Position numbers and translations under genes: made by a program. A DNA stretch of 18,957 nucleotides from an uncultured Blautia sp. (GTDB lineage Bacteria > Bacillota > Clostridia > Lachnospirales > Lachnospiraceae): positions 1 to 18,957 of the forward strand of contig UQJE01000048.1 in assembly GCA_900541345.1 (NCBI GenBank), written 5' to 3'. The notes under the pieces are model-generated. The model was not told where the DNA came from. It worked only from the letters and a program-made list of their open reading frames with translations, and did no database searches. This document shows positions 1 through 7,263 of the stretch, in pieces. Each line of letters opens with the position of its first letter. Position 1 is the stretch's first letter.

Positions 1-451
1 TTACCAGATTGAAATCCTGGAAATGAATCTTCCTCTTGTAAAAATGCGTGTTTCCTGCAGTAAGGGAACATACATCAGGACACTTTGTCACGACATGGGA
101 GAAAAACTCGGCTGCGGCGGAGCAATGGAGGCACTTCTTCGGACGAAATCCGGAGACTTTACCCTGGAGCAGAGCATGACGCTTCGGGAGGTGGAAGAAG
201 CCGTAAAATCTGGGACGATCGAAGAAAAAATCATTTCTGTGGAAGAGGTGCTTTCCTCTTATCCTGCTGTATATGCAGAAAAAGAGGGAGAACGTCTTCT
301 TGCAAATGGAAATCCTCTTCATGAAGGGCTTGTAAAAGGCGAAGTGAGGCAAGGCTGGGTTCGTATGTATACAAGCGGCGGAGTTTTCATAGGAATTTAT
401 CAGTGGAAGCAAAATAGGCAGCAGTATTTTCCAGTGAAAATGTTCGTGTAA
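1..451 (+). CDS. truB: tRNA pseudouridine(55) synthase TruB, C-terminal part (5' end outside window)
   Basis: TruB converts U55 of the tRNA T-loop to pseudouridine. The gene is already open at base 2 and about 149 residues are visible, roughly the C-terminal half of a family member of about 300 residues. The visible part carries the conserved stretch SCSKGTYIRTLCHDMGEKLG (the S-x-GTYIR-x-L-x-x-D-x-G motif of the family) followed by LLRTKSGDF (RT-x-x-G-x-F). The catalytic Asp motif lies upstream and cannot be checked. The tail resembles the PUA-like C-terminal domain. The ribF start follows after 15 bases, so the two are very probably co-transcribed, as in the usual Firmicute order rbfA-truB-ribF-rpsO-pnp. 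Nothing looks damaged in the visible part. Confidence 0.95.
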   Translation, partial: YQIEILEMNLPLVKMRVSCSKGTYIRTLCHDMGEKLGCGGAMEALLRTKSGDFTLEQSMTLREVEEAVKSGTIEEKIISVEEVLSSYPAVYAEKEGERLLANGNPLHEGLVKGEVRQGWVRMYTSGGVFIGIYQWKQNRQQYFPVKMFV

Positions 452-466
452 ATATAGGAGTGGCAT

Positions 467-1390
467 ATGGAATACTTGAAAATAACAGAAGAGTTTCCGC
501 GGCTCTCAAAAAGTGCAGTTACGCTCGGAAAGTTTGACGGCATTCACAAAGGTCACCAGAAGCTTGTAAAGAGTATTGTCCGACAGAAAAAAGAGTTTGG
601 GCTTCCTACAGTGCTTTTTGCTTTTGATGTGTCGGAAAAGATGATTCTTTCCAGGGAGGAACGGTGTCGGCTTGTTGAAAAAATGGGCGTAGATATTCTT
701 CTGGAATGTCCGTTAAATGAGCGCATACGCCATATAAAAGCCGAAAACTTCGTAAAAGAAATTTTAGTGGGTGATCTGCAGGCAGAATATGTGGCAGTAG
801 GAGAGGATTATCGTTTCGGATATGAGAGAAAGGGAACTCCGTCTCTGTTAAAAGAGATGGGAAGAAAATACGGTTTTCATGCAGATGTCATTTCAAAAGA
901 AATGGAAGGACACAGAAAAATCAGCAGTACCTATATAAGGGAAGAGTTAAAAAAAGGAAACATGGAAAAATTCCAAAGACTTATGGGAATGAATTTTTTT
1001 GCAGAGGGTACAGTAGAACACGGAAGAGGACTGGGGCATAAGCTTCTGCTTCCTACTGCAAACATCATTCCCTCCAAAGACAAACTTATGCCTCCCAGCG
1101 GAGTGTATGCCACAATGTCTTATTTTGGAAACAGATGCTTTTCCGGTGTGACGAACATTGGGTATAAGCCTACAGTTGGAGGAGAATTCTTAGGGGTGGA
1201 AACCCATCTTTTTGACTGTGAAGAAGATCTTTACGGTCAGAAGTGTAAAGTGGAATTTCTTCATTACCAGCGCCCGGAAAAGAAATTTGAGTCTCTGGAG
1301 GCCTTAAGGCGCCAGATTTTCGCAGATGCAGCTTTGGGGCGGGAATATTTTGACAGACGAAACAGAGAAAATACAAGGGAGAATATTTAG
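467..1390 (+). CDS. ribF: Bifunctional riboflavin kinase / FAD synthetase RibF
   Basis: Makes FMN from riboflavin and then FAD from FMN in the cytoplasm. The 307-residue length is normal for the bifunctional enzyme. The N-terminal FMN adenylyltransferase half begins with GKFDGIHKGHQKLV (nucleotidyltransferase G-x-F-D-G-x-H-x-G-H motif, about residues 22-35) and includes AVGEDYRFGYERKG and ISSTYIREEL. The C-terminal riboflavin kinase half carries GRGLGHKLLLPTANI, GVYAT, NIGYKPTVGG and ETHLFD, ending in RPEKKFESLEAL. The ATG is preceded by a short AGGAG-type ribosome binding site. It lies 15 bases after truB and 2 bases before the next gene. No FMN riboswitch is present in the short upstream gap, which fits a housekeeping operon gene rather than a riboflavin-uptake gene. 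Confidence 0.96.
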   Translation: MEYLKITEEFPRLSKSAVTLGKFDGIHKGHQKLVKSIVRQKKEFGLPTVLFAFDVSEKMILSREERCRLVEKMGVDILLECPLNERIRHIKAENFVKEILVGDLQAEYVAVGEDYRFGYERKGTPSLLKEMGRKYGFHADVISKEMEGHRKISSTYIREELKKGNMEKFQRLMGMNFFAEGTVEHGRGLGHKLLLPTANIIPSKDKLMPPSGVYATMSYFGNRCFSGVTNIGYKPTVGGEFLGVETHLFDCEEDLYGQKCKVEFLHYQRPEKKFESLEALRRQIFADAALGREYFDRRNRENTRENI

Positions 1391-1392
1391 GA

Positions 1393-3051
1393 ATGGCAGA
1401 GATTATTCTTGGACTAATGGGAGGTTTGGGCCTCTTTTTGTTCGGTATGAAACAGATGAGCGATGGACTTGAAAAAGTTGCAGGCGCCAAGATGCGAAGT
1501 ATTCTGGAGTTTTTTACAAAGACGCCTATCAGAGGAATCCTTGTGGGAACATTTTTCACTGCAATTATCCAGTCCTCCAGTGCATCTACAGTTATGGTCG
1601 TAAGTTTTGTAAATTCAGGACTTATGAACCTGTATCAGGCAGCCGGTGTAATCATGGGTGCCAACATTGGAACAACCGTAACGTCTCAGTTAATATCATT
1701 TAACCTTTCTGCCCTTGCACCGGCGATTGTTATGGCAGGCGTGGTCATGATGATGTTCTTTAAAAAAGTAAAGGTGCAGCGTATCGGAGAAGTTCTTCTG
1801 GGCTTTGGTATTCTGTTCATGGGTCTTACCACCATGTCAGATTCTATGTCCGTTTTGAGGGAGTCTCCTCAGGTAGTGGAGATTATGGGTTCTCTTACCA
1901 GCCATTTTCTGGCTGTACTTGTGGGACTTGCTGTTACAACTGTCCTTCAGAGCTCTTCTGCTACAGTCGGTATTGTGCTTCTTCTTGCAAACCAGGGGCT
2001 TCTTGATATACGTATCTGTTTCTTTATTATCATGGGCTGTAACATCGGTTCCTGCGTATCTGCCCTTCTTGCCGGTTTAAGCGGAAAGAGAGAGGCAAAG
2101 CGGGCTGCTTTGATTCATCTTGTGTTTAATATTATCGGAACCTTTATTATTTACGTTATCTTAAGTGTGGCGCTTGAACCGATCACTCAGTTTATTTCTT
2201 ACATTTCTGGAGGAAATCCGGGACGAGAGGTGGCAAATGCGCATACCTTAATAAAACTCGCAGAAGTTGTTTTTCTTGCTCCGTTTATCAAGCAGATTGT
2301 AAAACTGACAGGCTTTCTTGTACGCGGAGAAGAAAAGAAAAATCAGGATACGCTGGGACTGCAGTTTATCGGAGAAAAATCTGTATTTTCCCCGACAACC
2401 GCTGTATTTGATGCAACAAGAGAAATGGAGCGTATGGGACAGATGGCAATTTCCAATCTGGAAAAGGCAATGAATGCTCTTCTTACTCTGAACGAAAAAG
2501 AAATTCAGGAAGTGTATGAGACAGAAAAAAATATCGATTATCTCAATCACGCGATTACAGATTATCTTGTAAAAATCAATCAGACGACACTTCCTTCAGA
2601 CGACGCAAAAAGTATTGGCGGATTGTTCCATGTAGTGAACGATATTGAACGTATTGGAGATCATGCGGAAAACATTGCAGATGCCGCAGCTTCCAGGATG
2701 GAACGGGGAATTGATTTTAGTGATCAGGCTAAAAAAGAACTGTCTCAGATGCTTGATATGGTAATTAAGGTCACTACTTATGCACTGGATATGTTTTCAC
2801 ATAACAACCAGGAGCATATGGAAGAAATTCTGGAGCTTGAGGATAAGGTAGACGATGCGGAGAGATATCTTCAGGAATCCCATGTACAGCGTCTTACAAG
2901 AGGTGAGTGTACAGCAAGTGCGGGAATGATGTTCTCAGATGTAGTATCCGGTCTTGAGCGTGTGTCAGACCATGCTACCAACATTGCCTTTTCTCTTCTT
3001 GAGGACGACCCGATAGAAAGACAGAAAGAAATGCGAGCAGCAGCAAAATAA
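1393..3051 (+). CDS. Na/Pi cotransporter family protein with C-terminal PhoU-like domain
   Basis: Predicted sodium-dependent phosphate symporter of the NptA/PNaS type (552 residues), an integral membrane protein. The N-terminal 300 or so residues are hydrophobic, with two inverted-repeat cores each marked by the family's QSSS signature: QSSSASTVMVV at about residue 60 and QSSSATVGIVLL at about residue 186. Each is followed by an NIG-type loop (GANIGTTVTS and GCNIGSCVS). From about residue 330 the protein becomes soluble and helical, with VNDIERIGDHAENIADAA and SGLERVSDHATNIAFS, the repeated E-x-x-x-D-H-x-x-N motifs of PhoU domains. Its start is 2 bases after the ribF stop, suggesting translational coupling. 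The canonical Firmicute order has ribF directly before rpsO, so this transporter is an insertion into that block. The PhoU tail suggests regulation by phosphate status, which is inference. Confidence 0.9.
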   Translation: MAEIILGLMGGLGLFLFGMKQMSDGLEKVAGAKMRSILEFFTKTPIRGILVGTFFTAIIQSSSASTVMVVSFVNSGLMNLYQAAGVIMGANIGTTVTSQLISFNLSALAPAIVMAGVVMMMFFKKVKVQRIGEVLLGFGILFMGLTTMSDSMSVLRESPQVVEIMGSLTSHFLAVLVGLAVTTVLQSSSATVGIVLLLANQGLLDIRICFFIIMGCNIGSCVSALLAGLSGKREAKRAALIHLVFNIIGTFIIYVILSVALEPITQFISYISGGNPGREVANAHTLIKLAEVVFLAPFIKQIVKLTGFLVRGEEKKNQDTLGLQFIGEKSVFSPTTAVFDATREMERMGQMAISNLEKAMNALLTLNEKEIQEVYETEKNIDYLNHAITDYLVKINQTTLPSDDAKSIGGLFHVVNDIERIGDHAENIADAAASRMERGIDFSDQAKKELSQMLDMVIKVTTYALDMFSHNNQEHMEEILELEDKVDDAERYLQESHVQRLTRGECTASAGMMFSDVVSGLERVSDHATNIAFSLLEDDPIERQKEMRAAAK

Positions 3052-3062
3052 TAAAAAAAGAG

Positions 3063-3091
3063 TTTACAGGAAAAAATCTTTGTGTTATACT
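3063..3091 (+). promoter_or_regulatory. Sigma-A-type promoter for rpsO
   Basis: TTTACA (3063-3068), a 17-base spacer, then TATACT (3086-3091). Both boxes are close to consensus with ideal spacing. The promoter lies just after the phosphate transporter stop and about 100 bases before the S15 start, so it would give rpsO its own transcript with a leader of about 90 bases. Confidence 0.75.
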
Positions 3092-3110
3092 AACGAAGGT
3101 GAATTTAGCC

Positions 3111-3150
3111 CTTATTCAGAGACAGGACACTCCGACCATCTCTTAATATG
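3111..3150 (+). promoter_or_regulatory. Candidate structured rpsO leader (possible S15 autoregulatory element)
   Basis: An imperfect hairpin lies in the leader. AGAGA (3118-3122) pairs with TCTCT (3139-3143). After a C-T mismatch, TTAT (3113-3116) pairs with ATAA-type partners (3145-3148), and after another mismatch C3111 pairs with G3150. The loop is 16 bases and contains GGACACTCCGACC. S15 is known to repress its own mRNA through structurally different leaders in different phyla, and the position here, between the promoter and the ribosome binding site, fits that role. That the element binds S15 is inference. Confidence 0.4.
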
Positions 3151-3189
3151 CGGCGGTTTAATAAAAAATATTTTAAGGAGGAAATCAAA

Positions 3190-3456
3190 ATGATTTCAAA
3201 AGAAAAGAAAACAGCTATCATGAAAGAATATGCAAGATGTGAAGGTGATACAGGTTCACCAGAGGTACAGATTGCCGTTCTTACAGCAAGAATTCAGGAA
3301 TTAACAGAGCACTTAAAGACACACCACAAAGATCACCATTCCAGACGTGGTCTTCTGAAAATGGTAGGTCAGCGCCGTGGCCTTCTGGCATACCTGAAGA
3401 AAACAGACATCGAAAGATACCGTACACTGATTGAAAAATTAGGTTTAAGAAAATAA
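3190..3456 (+). CDS. rpsO: 30S ribosomal protein S15
   Basis: Primary binding protein of the 16S rRNA central domain. The start chosen is the ATG at 3190 because AAGGAGG (3175-3181) sits 8 bases before it. It gives 88 residues, the family's normal size, beginning MISKEKKTAIM. The in-frame ATG at 3148 would add 14 residues not found in S15 and has no good ribosome binding site. The sequence shows the whole family signature: GDTGSPEVQIAVLTARI, then LTEHLKTHHKDHHSRRGLL and QRRGLLAYLKK, ending RYRTLIEKLGLRK. It has its own promoter and leader upstream and a strong intrinsic terminator downstream, so it forms a separate unit between the transporter and pnp. Pairing with pnp is conserved across bacteria. 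Confidence 0.98.
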   Translation: MISKEKKTAIMKEYARCEGDTGSPEVQIAVLTARIQELTEHLKTHHKDHHSRRGLLKMVGQRRGLLAYLKKTDIERYRTLIEKLGLRK

Positions 3457-3468
3457 TTAGTATGCGGA

Positions 3469-3507
3469 AGGGGCGGATTTCCATCCGCCCCTGTTTGCTG
3501 TTATTTT
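3469..3507 (+). terminator. Intrinsic terminator after rpsO
   Basis: GGGGCGGAT (3470-3478) pairs perfectly with ATCCGCCCC (3483-3491) around a TTCC loop, extended by A3469-T3492. It is followed by a T-rich but interrupted tract (GTTTGCTGTTATTTT). The stem starts 12 bases after the rpsO stop. Read-through into pnp cannot be excluded because the T tract is imperfect. Confidence 0.85.
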
Positions 3508-3509
3508 GC

Positions 3510-3538
3510 TTGCTTTATAAGTTATTTATATATATAAA
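3510..3538 (+). promoter_or_regulatory. Possible promoter for pnp
   Basis: TTGCTT (3510-3515), a 17-base spacer and TATAAA (3533-3538). An alternative with the same spacing is TTGCTT (3506-3511) and TATATA (3529-3534). The stretch is AT-rich, so chance matches are likely. A promoter here makes sense because a strong terminator separates rpsO from pnp. Confidence 0.5.
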
Positions 3539-3580
3539 GAAGACATTAAAGAAGCTATTAAGAAGAAAAGGAGAAAGAAT

Positions 3581-5674
3581 ATGTACAAAAGTTATTCCAT
3601 GGAATTAGCCGGAAGAACCCTTACTGTAGATATTGACCGTGTTGCGAAACAGGCAAACGGTGCTGCTTTGATGCACTATGGTGATACAACTGTATTATCT
3701 ACTGCAACTGCATCAAAGGAGCCGAGAGAAGGAATTGATTTCTTCCCGTTAAGTGTTGAATATGAAGAGAAAATGTATGCAGTTGGAAAAATTCCGGGAG
3801 GATTTAATAAAAGAGAAGGAAAGGCAAGCGAGCATGCAATCCTGACTTCCCGTGTAATTGACAGACCAATGCGTCCGCTTTTTCCGAAAGATTACAGAAA
3901 TGATGTAACACTTGTGAATATGGTTATGTCTGTAGATCCGCAGTGCAATCCGGAAATTCCGGCTATGCTTGGTTCTGCTATTGCTACCTGCATTTCTGAT
4001 ATTCCGTTTGATGGTCCATGTGCGACAACCCAGGTGGGACTGATTGACGGAGAATATGTAATCAACCCTACACTTGCACAGAAAGATATTTCAGATCTTC
4101 AGCTTACTGTTGCGTCTACAAGAGAGAAAGTAATTATGATCGAAGCCGGAGCAAACGAGATTCCGGAAGATAAAATGATCGAGGCAATTTACAAGGCGCA
4201 TGAAGTAAATCAGGAAATCATCAAATTTATTGATACAATCGTTGCAGACTGCGGTAAAGAAAAACATTCTTACGAATCCTGCGCTGTTCCGGAAGAACTT
4301 TTTGAGGCAATTAAAGAAATCGTTCCTCCGGCAGAGATGGAAGAGGCAGTGTTCTCTGACGATAAGCAGACAAGAGAAGAAAATATTCGAAAAGTAACAG
4401 AGAAGCTTGCTGAGGCTTTTGCAGAAAAAGAAGAGTGGCTTTCTGTTCTTGGTGAAGCTGTTTATCAGTATCAGAAAAAGACAGTCCGCAAAATGATATT
4501 AAAAGACCATAAACGTCCGGATGGACGTGAGATCACACAGATCCGTCCCCTTGCAGCAGAGGTTGATATTATTCCGAGAGTACATGGTTCTGCTATGTTT
4601 ACACGTGGACAGACACAGATCTGTACTATGACAACACTGGCTCCTCTTGCAGAAGCACAGCGTCTTGACGGTCTTGATGAATTTGAGACATCTAAGAGAT
4701 ATATGCACCACTATAATTTCCCGTCTTATTCTGTGGGAGAGACAAAGCCATCCAGAGGACCGGGACGCCGTGAAATCGGTCATGGAGCGCTTGCAGAGAG
4801 AGCGCTTGTACCTGTACTTCCGGCAGAGGAAGAGTTCCCGTATGCAATCCGTACCGTATCTGAGACATTTGAATCAAACGGTTCTACTTCTCAGGCAAGT
4901 ATCTGTGCGTCTACTATGTCTCTTATGGCAGCAGGCGTGCCGATTAAGAAACCGGTAGCCGGAATTTCCTGCGGACTTGTTACAGGAGATACAGACGATG
5001 ATTATATTGTTCTCACAGATATTCAGGGACTTGAAGATTTCTTTGGAGATATGGACTTCAAGGTAGCTGGTACACATGATGGTATCACTGCAATCCAGAT
5101 GGATATTAAGATTCATGGACTTACAAGACCGATTGTAGAGGAAGCAATCCGCAGGACAAAAGAGGCGAGAGAGTATATCCTTACAGAGGTTATGGAAAAA
5201 TGTATTGACAAGCCTCGTGCAACAGTAGGCGAATATGCTCCGAAAATCATCCAGATCCAGATTGATCCGCAGAAAATCGGCGATGTCGTAGGACAGAGAG
5301 GAAAAACAATCAACACAATTATAGAGCGCACAGGTGTCAAAATCGACATTACAGATGAAGGCGCTGTATCCATTTGCGGTGTAGAGCAGAAGATGATGGA
5401 AGAAGCAAAGAGAATGGTTGAGATCATCGCAACTGATTTTGAAGCAGGACAGATTTTTACAGGTAAGGTTGTAAGCATTAAGGAATTTGGAGCATTTATT
5501 GAATTTGCACCTGGCAAAGAAGGAATGGTTCACATTTCCAAAATCTGTAAAGAGAGAATCAACCGTGTAGAAGACGTTCTTACACTTGGAGATAAGGTAA
5601 AAGTAATCTGCCTTGGAAAAGACAAGATGGGAAGAATCAGTTTCAGCATGAAAGATGTACCGGAAGAAGCGTAA
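3581..5674 (+). CDS. pnp: Polyribonucleotide nucleotidyltransferase (PNPase)
   Basis: Trimeric phosphorolytic 3'-5' exoribonuclease, also able to add tails, central to mRNA decay. The 697-residue length is standard. Two RNase PH-like cores are visible. The first (about residues 10-230) includes GDTTVLSTATASKEPREGIDFFPL and KIPGGFNKREGKASE. The second (about 310-540) carries RPDGREITQIRPLAAEVDIIPRVHGSAMFTRGQTQ, FPSYSVGETKPSRGPGRREIGHGALAERAL, ESNGSTSQASIC and DFKVAGTHDGITAIQMDIKI, the last holding the conserved active-site Asp residues. A KH domain follows (KIGDVVGQRGKTINTIIERTG), then an S1 domain (GKVVSIKEFGAFIEFAPGKEGMVHIS). The start ATG has an AAGGAGAAAG ribosome binding site. nrdG starts only 3 bases after the stop. 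Confidence 0.98.
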   Translation: MYKSYSMELAGRTLTVDIDRVAKQANGAALMHYGDTTVLSTATASKEPREGIDFFPLSVEYEEKMYAVGKIPGGFNKREGKASEHAILTSRVIDRPMRPLFPKDYRNDVTLVNMVMSVDPQCNPEIPAMLGSAIATCISDIPFDGPCATTQVGLIDGEYVINPTLAQKDISDLQLTVASTREKVIMIEAGANEIPEDKMIEAIYKAHEVNQEIIKFIDTIVADCGKEKHSYESCAVPEELFEAIKEIVPPAEMEEAVFSDDKQTREENIRKVTEKLAEAFAEKEEWLSVLGEAVYQYQKKTVRKMILKDHKRPDGREITQIRPLAAEVDIIPRVHGSAMFTRGQTQICTMTTLAPLAEAQRLDGLDEFETSKRYMHHYNFPSYSVGETKPSRGPGRREIGHGALAERALVPVLPAEEEFPYAIRTVSETFESNGSTSQASICASTMSLMAAGVPIKKPVAGISCGLVTGDTDDDYIVLTDIQGLEDFFGDMDFKVAGTHDGITAIQMDIKIHGLTRPIVEEAIRRTKEAREYILTEVMEKCIDKPRATVGEYAPKIIQIQIDPQKIGDVVGQRGKTINTIIERTGVKIDITDEGAVSICGVEQKMMEEAKRMVEIIATDFEAGQIFTGKVVSIKEFGAFIEFAPGKEGMVHISKICKERINRVEDVLTLGDKVKVICLGKDKMGRISFSMKDVPEEA

Positions 5675-5677
5675 ATT

Positions 5678-6169
5678 ATGAGATACCATAATATAACGAA
5701 AGACGATATGTTAAACGGAGACGGACTTCGTGTAGTTCTGTGGGTGGCAGGCTGCTCCCACGGCTGCAGGGAGTGCCAGAATCCCATCACCTGGGATCCC
5801 AAGGGCGGACTTCCTTTTACAGAGTCAGAGCACAGAGAGATTATGACGGAGCTGGATAAGGCATATGTAAGCGGCATTACCTTTTCCGGCGGAGACCCGC
5901 TTCATCCTGCCAATGTGGAAGGTGTGACAGCCCTTGCAAAGGAAATCCGTGAGAAATATCCGGATAAAACAATCTGGCTGTATACAGGTTCTTTGTGGGA
6001 AGAAATTCAAAATCTGGAGATTGTCCGTTATCTTGATGTTTGTGTAGACGGTGAGTTTGAGGTTGACAAAAAAGAACTGCTTCTTAAATGGAAGGGCTCT
6101 TCCAACCAGAGAGTGATTGATGTTCCCGCCTCTCTAAGAGAGGGAAAAGCAGTTCTTTATCAGGATTAA
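5678..6169 (+). CDS. nrdG: Anaerobic ribonucleoside-triphosphate reductase activating protein (radical SAM)
   Basis: Radical SAM activase that installs the glycyl radical on the class III ribonucleotide reductase NrdD, supplying dNTPs without oxygen. It has 163 residues, a typical NrdG length. The iron-sulfur ligands are C26, C30 and C33 in GCSHGCRECQNP, the C-x3-C-x2-C radical SAM motif. SGGDPL (about residues 68-73) is the SAM-binding glycine motif, and VCVDGEFEVDKKELLLKWKGSSNQRVID matches the conserved C-terminal region. Its start lies 3 bases after the pnp stop, with the ribosome binding site (GGAAGAAG) inside the end of pnp, so it is probably translated from the pnp transcript. Its partner NrdD is not in the window. 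It is followed 15 bases later by dut, a second deoxynucleotide gene. Confidence 0.95.
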   Translation: MRYHNITKDDMLNGDGLRVVLWVAGCSHGCRECQNPITWDPKGGLPFTESEHREIMTELDKAYVSGITFSGGDPLHPANVEGVTALAKEIREKYPDKTIWLYTGSLWEEIQNLEIVRYLDVCVDGEFEVDKKELLLKWKGSSNQRVIDVPASLREGKAVLYQD

Positions 6170-6184
6170 GGAGAAATTCGGAAT

Positions 6185-6697
6185 ATGAGAAGAATTGCAA
6201 AATTTCATAAGGTAAGCGAAGCACGTTTTGTGGAGGATTGGAAAGACACTTTTGGAGAAGTTTCTGCGGAAGAAGTGCAGGAGATATATGAGGGAATTTC
6301 TCTTCCTGTGCGGGCTACTGCCGGAAGCGCAGGATATGATTTCTTTGCTCCTGTGGAGATAACTTTACAGCCTGGAGAAACCGTGAAAATTCCTACGGGA
6401 ATCCGTGTGGAAATGGAGCAGGACTGGGTTTTGAAATGTTATCCCAGAAGTGGTCTTGGATTTAAGTACCGTCTGCAGTTAAATAATACAGTAGGCATTA
6501 TTGACAGCGACTACTTTTATTCAGACAATGAAGGGCACATTTTTGCGAAGCTTACAAATGATACAAACGAAGGAAAAACTCTTGTGATTCCTGCAGGAAC
6601 AGGGTTTATGCAGGGGATTTTCGTGGAGTATGGAATCACTGTAGACGACGTTGCAGAAGGCGTTCGAAACGGCGGTTTTGGAAGTACAACAAAATAA
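6185..6697 (+). CDS. dut: dUTP diphosphatase, trimeric dUTPase family
   Basis: Hydrolyses dUTP to dUMP and pyrophosphate, keeping uracil out of DNA and feeding dTMP synthesis. All five trimeric dUTPase motifs can be seen in the 170-residue protein: AGYDFFAP (residues 49-56), PRSGLG (87-92), the uracil pocket NNTVGIIDSDY (100-110), GTGFMQGIF as motif 4, and RNGGFGSTT (161-169) as motif 5. The last ends in T where GSTG is usual. There is an N-terminal extension of about 40 residues before the core that shortest family members lack. It sits 15 bases after nrdG, giving a small deoxynucleotide pair, and ends at a strong terminator. The start ATG follows AAGGAGAAA. Confidence 0.95.
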   Translation: MRRIAKFHKVSEARFVEDWKDTFGEVSAEEVQEIYEGISLPVRATAGSAGYDFFAPVEITLQPGETVKIPTGIRVEMEQDWVLKCYPRSGLGFKYRLQLNNTVGIIDSDYFYSDNEGHIFAKLTNDTNEGKTLVIPAGTGFMQGIFVEYGITVDDVAEGVRNGGFGSTTK

Positions 6698-6746
6698 AAA
6701 TGAAAAATGGCTCGGAAGGTTAAATCTTCCGAGCCATTTTTCATTT
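6698..6746. terminator. Bidirectional intrinsic terminator between convergent genes
   Basis: A perfect 21-bp stem runs from 6698-6718 to 6726-6746 with a 7-base loop (GTTAAAT). The GC-rich inner part CTCGGAAG/CTTCCGAG is flanked on both sides by A and T runs, so it reads as a terminator on either strand. It starts immediately after the dut stop and would also end transcripts of the minus-strand DUF1292 gene. Confidence 0.92.
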
Positions 6747-6756
6747 ACTGGGAAAG

Positions 6757-6773
6757 CAGTACATCATGTACTG
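6757..6773. repeat. Perfect 17-bp palindrome downstream of the convergent terminator
   Basis: CAGTACATCATGTACTG is fully symmetric about C6765. It could fold as a 7-bp hairpin with a TCA loop in either transcript, with a partial outer GGG/CCC pairing, or it could be a protein-binding dyad. It lies between the large terminator and the DUF1292 stop codon. Confidence 0.6.
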
Positions 6774-6807
6774 AACTGCCCTTTGTTTTGAAAATTTATA
6801 AAAGGAA

Positions 6808-7191
6808 TTACGCTTCTTCCGGACCGCCTTCTGCCACTGTTTTTGCATTTTCTAAAATTGCGTCAAATGCATCAGCAGCTGCCTGGTATTCTTCATCGTC
6901 CTCAATGTTGGCAAGCATCGGATCTCCGTTTTCTGTGCGGGAGAAGGTGTAAAGATAAACTTCACCGCTTTCGCTCTGGCCATTTTCGTCAAGGGGAAGA
7001 AGGGCAATGTATTCCTTCTGGTTTACCGGATATATGGTAAGAACGGCACATTCCACCTCTGTATCATCGTCCATAGTAAGGGTGATGGTACGGTGTTCTT
7101 CGAAATCAGAGCCGCAGGAGCTGCAGCCAGCCTGACAGGAAGCACAGTCACTTGGGTCACAGCCGCCGTTGTTAAATAATTCGTCACTCAT
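6808..7191 (-). CDS. DUF1292 family protein with N-terminal cysteine cluster
   Basis: A small acidic protein of 127 residues from the chosen start. DUF1292 (YrzB-like) proteins are widespread in Firmicutes and their biochemical role is not established. The core reads ITLTMDDDTEVECAVLTIYPVNQKEYIALLPLDE, then EVYLYTFSRT and an acidic end with IEDDEEYQAAADAFDAIL, all typical of the family. The start is placed at 7191 because an AGAGAGGA ribosome binding site lies just upstream on the minus strand. An earlier in-frame ATG at 7221 would fall on the promoter -10 box. The first 27 residues hold five cysteines (C11, C16, C19, C23, C26), which suggests a metal site. The gene has its own promoter and converges on dut. 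Confidence 0.85.
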   Translation of the reverse strand: MSDELFNNGGCDPSDCASCQAGCSSCGSDFEEHRTITLTMDDDTEVECAVLTIYPVNQKEYIALLPLDENGQSESGEVYLYTFSRTENGDPMLANIEDDEEYQAAADAFDAILENAKTVAEGGPEEA

Positions 7192-7221
7192 AAATTTATC
7201 CTCTCTTTCTTTTATAAACAC

Positions 7222-7250
7222 ATTGTAACAGAAGCATTCGGGGAAAGCAA
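7222..7250 (-). promoter_or_regulatory. Sigma-A-type promoter for the DUF1292 gene
   Basis: Read on the minus strand: TTGCTT (7245-7250), a 17-base spacer, and TACAAT (7222-7227). Transcription would start near 7215, leaving a leader of about 24 bases before the ATG at 7191. This supports the shorter start of the gene. Confidence 0.7.
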
Positions 7251-7263
7251 TACAATTCCTGCA

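Noticed and set aside
451..467. FMN riboswitch ahead of ribF
   Set aside because: Only 15 bases separate truB and ribF, with no room or conserved boxes for the element.
3148..3189. Upstream in-frame ATG for rpsO
   Set aside because: It adds residues absent from S15 proteins, lies inside the leader hairpin and has no ribosome binding site, while AAGGAGG precedes the ATG at 3190.
4874..5689. Long antisense open frame of 271 codons opposite pnp
   Set aside because: It lies wholly against a conserved gene, is unusually rich in Cys, Phe and Ser, and has no ribosome binding site. It is explained by codon use of pnp leaving few antisense stops.
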